Source of the DNA: Allomyces macrogynus ATCC 38327
Lineage: Eukaryota; Blastocladiomycota; Blastocladiomycetes; Blastocladiales; Blastocladiaceae
Assembly: GCA_000151295.1 (NCBI GenBank)
Contig: GG745328.1
Span: 2,207,257 to 2,240,950 of the forward strand
Reading direction: 5' to 3'
Length of the DNA stretch: 33,694 nucleotides
Under the pieces are notes generated by a model. The model worked only from the letters and a program-made list of their open reading frames with translations. It made no database searches and had not been told where the DNA came from. The position numbers were made by a program, and so were the translations under genes. Below, piece by piece: positions 29,901 to 33,694 of the stretch. How positions within the stretch are numbered: the stretch's first letter is position 1; every line of letters begins with the position of its first letter.

Positions 29901-32874
29901 GCAGCATCGCGAGCGTATCGTGCGGAACCAGCGCATCCTTGACGACCGACTCATACACATCCAAACACTTGAGAGGCTGGTCCTCGACGAGCGCGGCCTG
30001 CATCCGTGCGAGCGGCGTGGCAAACTGGAACGGGTCCATGACTTCACACTGTCGATCCGGTTGCGCGAGCGCCTGCAGCATCTGGTAGTGGTAGACGAGC
30101 AGGTGGTCCCCGCCGTCGTGCTGGTGCGCCTTGGCAAACGCGTCCATGCCCTTGTAGTCCGAGAGCAGCAGGTAACTGGTCGCGACGTGGTTCAGGTTCT
30201 CGTCATTCCGTACGGCCTCCACGCGACCCTGCGCGAGCTGCAGTTCAACGGACAAGTCGCGGGACGGCAGTACGGCCTGGACACCGGCGAGCGTATCGGC
30301 CCAGCCAAACTGCACGAGCTGCAGTGCGAGTTGTGGGACGTCCGCGCGCGCGAGGAGACCCGGCGCGGCCGCACCCTGCGCCGCATTCGCTGCGCCCGGT
30401 GCTGGGATCGCGGCATGCAGTGTCTCGAGCGTGTGCTTCGCGGCGAGCCCGAGCCACCGGTACTGCGCGGCATACCGCGCGACATACCGCCGGAGTCGCG
30501 CGAGCCAATCGCCAATCGGCGTGGCATTCGCCATGAAAAACGCCATACTGGCCTTCGGAATTGGCGGGAGCAAGTGCAGCGGCGACGGGTGCATCGCGAC
30601 CGTGATCCACCGCTCGAGCGCATCGAGCAAGTGTAGCGCCAGTTTCGACTGCTTGTGCAGGAACGCTTCGAGCGCTGCGAGCGTCTGCGACGCCGTGCCG
30701 AGCGGCGTCTTGAACCGCGTCAGGATACAGTACCGTGCACATTCCCACGCGCAGTAAAACTCGAGCGCATCGCGCGACGTGGCCAAGGCCGGTGGCAGCG
30801 GGAACGAGGCCGTCATGTGGAAGATCTGGACCATGTCGGCCACGGGCAAGTCCTCGGTGCGGTCCTTGTCGACGACTTGTGCGAAATGTGGTTGCCGGAA
30901 CTGGCCATTGTGCGGCGATTTGAAGACTTGTCGCTTGAATTGGTGCAGCGTCGTCGACGTCAGGTGGCCCGGCAGGCGCGCGGCGATGGGTAGGTAGGCC
31001 TTGGTCACGGCTGCAGCCGCGTCGGTCAGTTGCAATGCGATCAGGTCGCGCGTGCGCTCGGACACGTCGGCGAGGGCCGCGTTGGTGGCCACGGCCAGGA
31101 CCGATGCGAGGTGCAGCGTGAGGTCTTCAGTCGTCCAGTGCGCGAGAATGCCCTGAACGAGAGGGTCGAGGTGTTCATGGCCATGCATCGCGTCGGGGAA
31201 CCCACGCGTGAGCGCCATGAGCGCGGCCATACGCGGCTTGGCGGCTAAACCGGAATTGGCGGCAATCAAAACGAGCACGTCGGCTGTGTGCTCGGCGCAC
31301 TGCACGTCACCGAGCATGTCGAGCACGGTCGTCATCATGCCCCAGTTGGACTCGAGCAGGTCCATGCTCACGGCGAGCACGTCGGCCTGTCCGGCAAAAA
31401 CCGGCGCCGTCGCATCCAAATCGCCATTGGCCGCAACCGCGGCGGCAAAACACCGCGCGAGCCGCGCGACATAGCTCGGGACCTGCGCCATGGCGAGTGC
31501 CGTGGTCATGGGCCCCCCAATCGTGGCCGCCGTCAAGTGGTCGCGCACGACCCCCGCATGGAACGGCGCGTGCGCGCTTTTGGCGCACGCGACAAGCGCG
31601 CGGTCGAGCGCGTCCATGGTCGAGTCGGTCGGGTTATTGGGTGTCCCCTGACCCGTCGCCGCGGCGAACCGTACACGAAACTGCCACAGCGGCGCGGTCG
31701 CGCTACCGACCAAGTGTGCGAGCGCCGTCTCGGTCGGTTGACCGGCATCGAGTGCCTTGGCGAGCGCGTCGGCCCAGTCCATGGCCATCTTGGAACTGAC
31801 GACCGCGTGTGCCGTATCCACGTGCAATGCGACCCACCAGTCGTTGTTGTCGCCGACGCGGTCCTTGACGGGCACGCACTCGAGAAGCTGGCGCACGAGG
31901 AACGTGGCCTTTTTCGCCTTTCTCATGCACACGGTGAGCAGTGGGCCCATGGCCGGTAAATGGTCGCGGAGCCGGTCCGGGTGCGCCTGCACGACAGCGA
32001 TCACGAGCTGCAGAAGCGTGAGCACGCGGCTCGACACGTGGTACTTGAGTTTGGCCGGGAGAGGGTCGAATGGCTGGATCGACGCGGCTGAAGCCATGGT
32101 ATCGACGCCGAGTTCGCCGCGCAGCCAGTCGAGGATCTGATCGACGGCGAGTCGCAACAGCGACTGAGCGCACGTCGAAAAGCAAGCGAGCGCATTTTCG
32201 CGCGACGAGCCTGTTTCTACGAGGGACAGGAGCGTAGGCGCGACAGTGTCGAGGTGGTTCGAGAGCAGGTACGCCAAGAGCGGCGGTGAGAGCTTGTGCG
32301 GGAGTACGTCGCACGCGGCTTGAACGAGTGCCGGCAGGAACGGCGCCGTGATGGCGCCCGGAGCCGTGCCGGGGTGCAGCGGCGGCGGTGGGAGCGGGTG
32401 GTGCGGAGCGAGCAGCATGTTGAGGACCGTGGCGCGGAACTGCACGTTGGTCGCGACGCTCTCGGCGAGCCATTGGCAGAACGCGGTGCCGAGGTCGCGC
32501 GAGACCTGCATCGAGTAGAAGCCAAGCATGGCCACAATAAACCCGACTTCGGACGCGAGCGCGGCCGACATGCGCTGCGGGTGCTCGATAAGCGCGGCGA
32601 GGCCGTCGTTGTGGGCGAGGTCGAGTCCGTAGACGTTGCGGTCAGCATTCTGCGGCCACAGCAGGATGCAGCAGGCGAGGATGACGCGGTCCTGCGACGA
32701 GACGTGCGTGGCGAGCAGCGCGCGCAGGTTCTTGGCGGCAGCAATCTTGTCCTTGAGCGGCGTGTGCACGAGGTGGTAGTCGGCGTAGTAGACGGACGAG
32801 ACGAACCACTGCCGCTCGTCATAGTGCGGCATGACCGTCTGCTGCTGCGGTTGCTGCTGCTGCTGTTGCTGCAT
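26993..32874 (-). CDS. SMG1: SMG1-type PI3K-related kinase of nonsense-mediated decay
   Basis: Exon 1 is 32874..27145 and exon 2 is 27070..26993, with a 74-nt intron and a product of 1935 residues. SMG1 phosphorylates UPF1 in nonsense-mediated mRNA decay. The first about 1400 residues are alpha-solenoid/FAT-like helical sequence. The kinase domain has the SMG1 signature VVVLPTKTKPKKLKF, HQYLLKGHEDLHLDRHMMQ, VVPLGATAGFIQWVDHAVPMYTLYK, the catalytic loop LGLGDRHLDNVLLD (about residue 1660), the DFN metal site HIDFNVCFDRG and LRVPERVPFRLT. An acidic, Ser/Asp/Gly-rich linker (about 1770-1870) leads to a C-terminal FATC domain, SIEDQVDALIAEATDEELL then FEGWTAWL, completed only by splicing. It is about half the length of human SMG1. 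The ATG at 32874 starts a CAG/CTG-coded Gln tract. SMG1 rather than ATM/ATR/TOR is clear from HEDLHLD and the FATC. Confidence 0.94.
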
Positions 32875-33694
32875 TGTGCGGGCTGTAGGGATTTGGGTTG
32901 GTGGTCGGATTAAGAGTCGACGTGACGACGTCAAGTCCTACGGGAACGTTGGGCCGTCTTTGTCGTCAACGACCACGCTTCAGCAAGCGACGCTCGCGCT
33001 GAGCAATGCATACAGTTGCGTTGTTGCTGTGCGTGTGCGTCGTGATCCACGGTCCATTATTTGGGCAAAGGCCGGTCGCTCGAGCGTGCTCACAGAGTTT
33101 GTTCGTCGTGCTCGGCGGCCCACTGCGGGCGCTACGCAAAGGGTCGGCGGTCGGGTCGCGCTCGCTCTTTATGGTCCAATTGCGGGGTGTCTTGGCTCGT
33201 GGTGTCGTTTGCAGGCAGCGGGAATGAGATCGCTGCCGACGACGTGGGCCGACGGAGAACAAGCGACACCGGGTGGTGCTGGTGTGGGCCACCTTGGGCA
33301 GGGACTGCCTGTCATGCCTTTTCGATATGGCGTGGCTGAGTCCACCGCACTCCACCGCATCCACCGCACCTCTCGTCGCCGTCATGGTCAACCGTTGCGG
33401 CGCTAGCGGGCACCGCAGCGCGTTGTGAGATGAAGGGGGACATTGACAGGAGCGATCCTGGCAATGATACGCCCTACGGAAGGAATTCAATTCGGCTCTT
33501 TATGACTGAAACGCGAAACCAATCACTCTGGATATCTACAGGCCGCCCGCCGACACGTCTGTTCGACTTCGAGGACGCGTCGCGTCGTGGTGGCACACCT
33601 TGCCCGTCGACCCACGCGTCGCGCGACGCGTCCCTTGCCGATCACGGCCCCACCACCTCAGCGCGTCAATCCGTGCGCCGCCTTGTCCACGATG
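32875..33694. promoter_or_regulatory. SMG1 upstream region and right edge
   Basis: 820 bp with no supported gene. It includes a threefold CCACCGCA(C/T)T-like direct repeat at about 33340-33369 and the ACGCGT cluster below. An ATG occupies the last three bases of the window (33692-33694) and may start the next gene, but nothing downstream is visible. Confidence 0.4.
33575..33631 (+). promoter_or_regulatory. Cluster of three ACGCGT (MCB-like) boxes, two in an 18-bp perfect palindrome
   Basis: ACGCGT occurs at 33575-33580, 33614-33619 and 33626-33631; the last two form the perfect inverted repeat 33614-33631. ACGCGT is the known core site of the fungal MBF (Mbp1/Swi6) G1/S factor. They lie 60-120 bp before a possible start at 33692. 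Such hexamers do occur by chance in GC-rich DNA, but three in 57 bp is more than expected. Confidence 0.4.

Noticed and set aside
28825..30636. 603-codon + strand open frame
   Set aside because: Lies wholly antisense to SMG1. It is open because of the strong third-position GC bias on the minus strand; composition is Arg/Val/Leu-rich without motifs.
1..33694. tRNA, rRNA, transposon ends or CRISPR-like repeats
   Set aside because: No tRNA T-loop with matching arms, no transposase or reverse-transcriptase motifs, and no spaced repeats were seen.

Overview
The window is a gene-dense, GC-rich piece of a eukaryotic nuclear genome, best explained as a flagellated (zoosporic) early-diverging fungus such as a chytrid or blastocladiomycete. 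Several proteins point to fungi: the mitoribosomal protein mL59 with a fungal-type TGHW..PKFSLR core, an RNase MRP/P subunit of the Pop3 type, a DUF2415-type WD40 protein and a Tbf1-like telobox Myb domain. CFAP100 (an axonemal inner-arm regulator), ribonuclease kappa and the NMD kinase SMG1 point to a lineage that still has a flagellum. Introns are short (51-137 nt apart from one of 286 nt). Most gene models below were rebuilt by hand by joining frames across GT...AG introns until a conserved family was continuous. Where all phases close, the model is strong; where they do not, I say so.

Layout, left to right: a partial telobox-Myb gene (+); mL59 (-); Arp2/3 subunit ARPC3 (-); ribonuclease kappa (+); prefoldin subunit 6 (+); a PTC7-like mitochondrial PP2C phosphatase (-); two full paralogues of the mitochondrial metalloprotease ATP23 arranged head to head (- then +); a DUF2415-type WD40 protein (-); CFAP100 (-) divergent from a large coiled-coil/fibronectin-III protein (+); an AT-poor 1.6-kb stretch with a doubtful small gene; NAD-dependent glycerol-3-phosphate dehydrogenase with a probable mitochondrial presequence (+); POP3 (-) divergent from the mRNA 3'-end factor CstF-50 (+); and SMG1 (-), which fills 5.9 kb with one intron. 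The right edge holds promoter-like sequence with three clustered ACGCGT boxes.

This is not an operon region and no mobile element, CRISPR array, tRNA or rRNA was seen. There are loose functional themes: mitochondrial biogenesis (mL59, PTC7, two ATP23, GPD presequence), RNA processing and decay (POP3, CSTF1, SMG1), and flagellum (CFAP100 and perhaps its head-to-head neighbour). The most unusual signals are the ATP23 pair with unequal intron loss, the non-standard 5' splice-site consensus (C at intron position +4 in 34 of 49 inferred introns), the uncharacterised coiled-coil/FN3 protein sharing a promoter with CFAP100, and pure G/C runs of 14-22 nt in untranslated positions.
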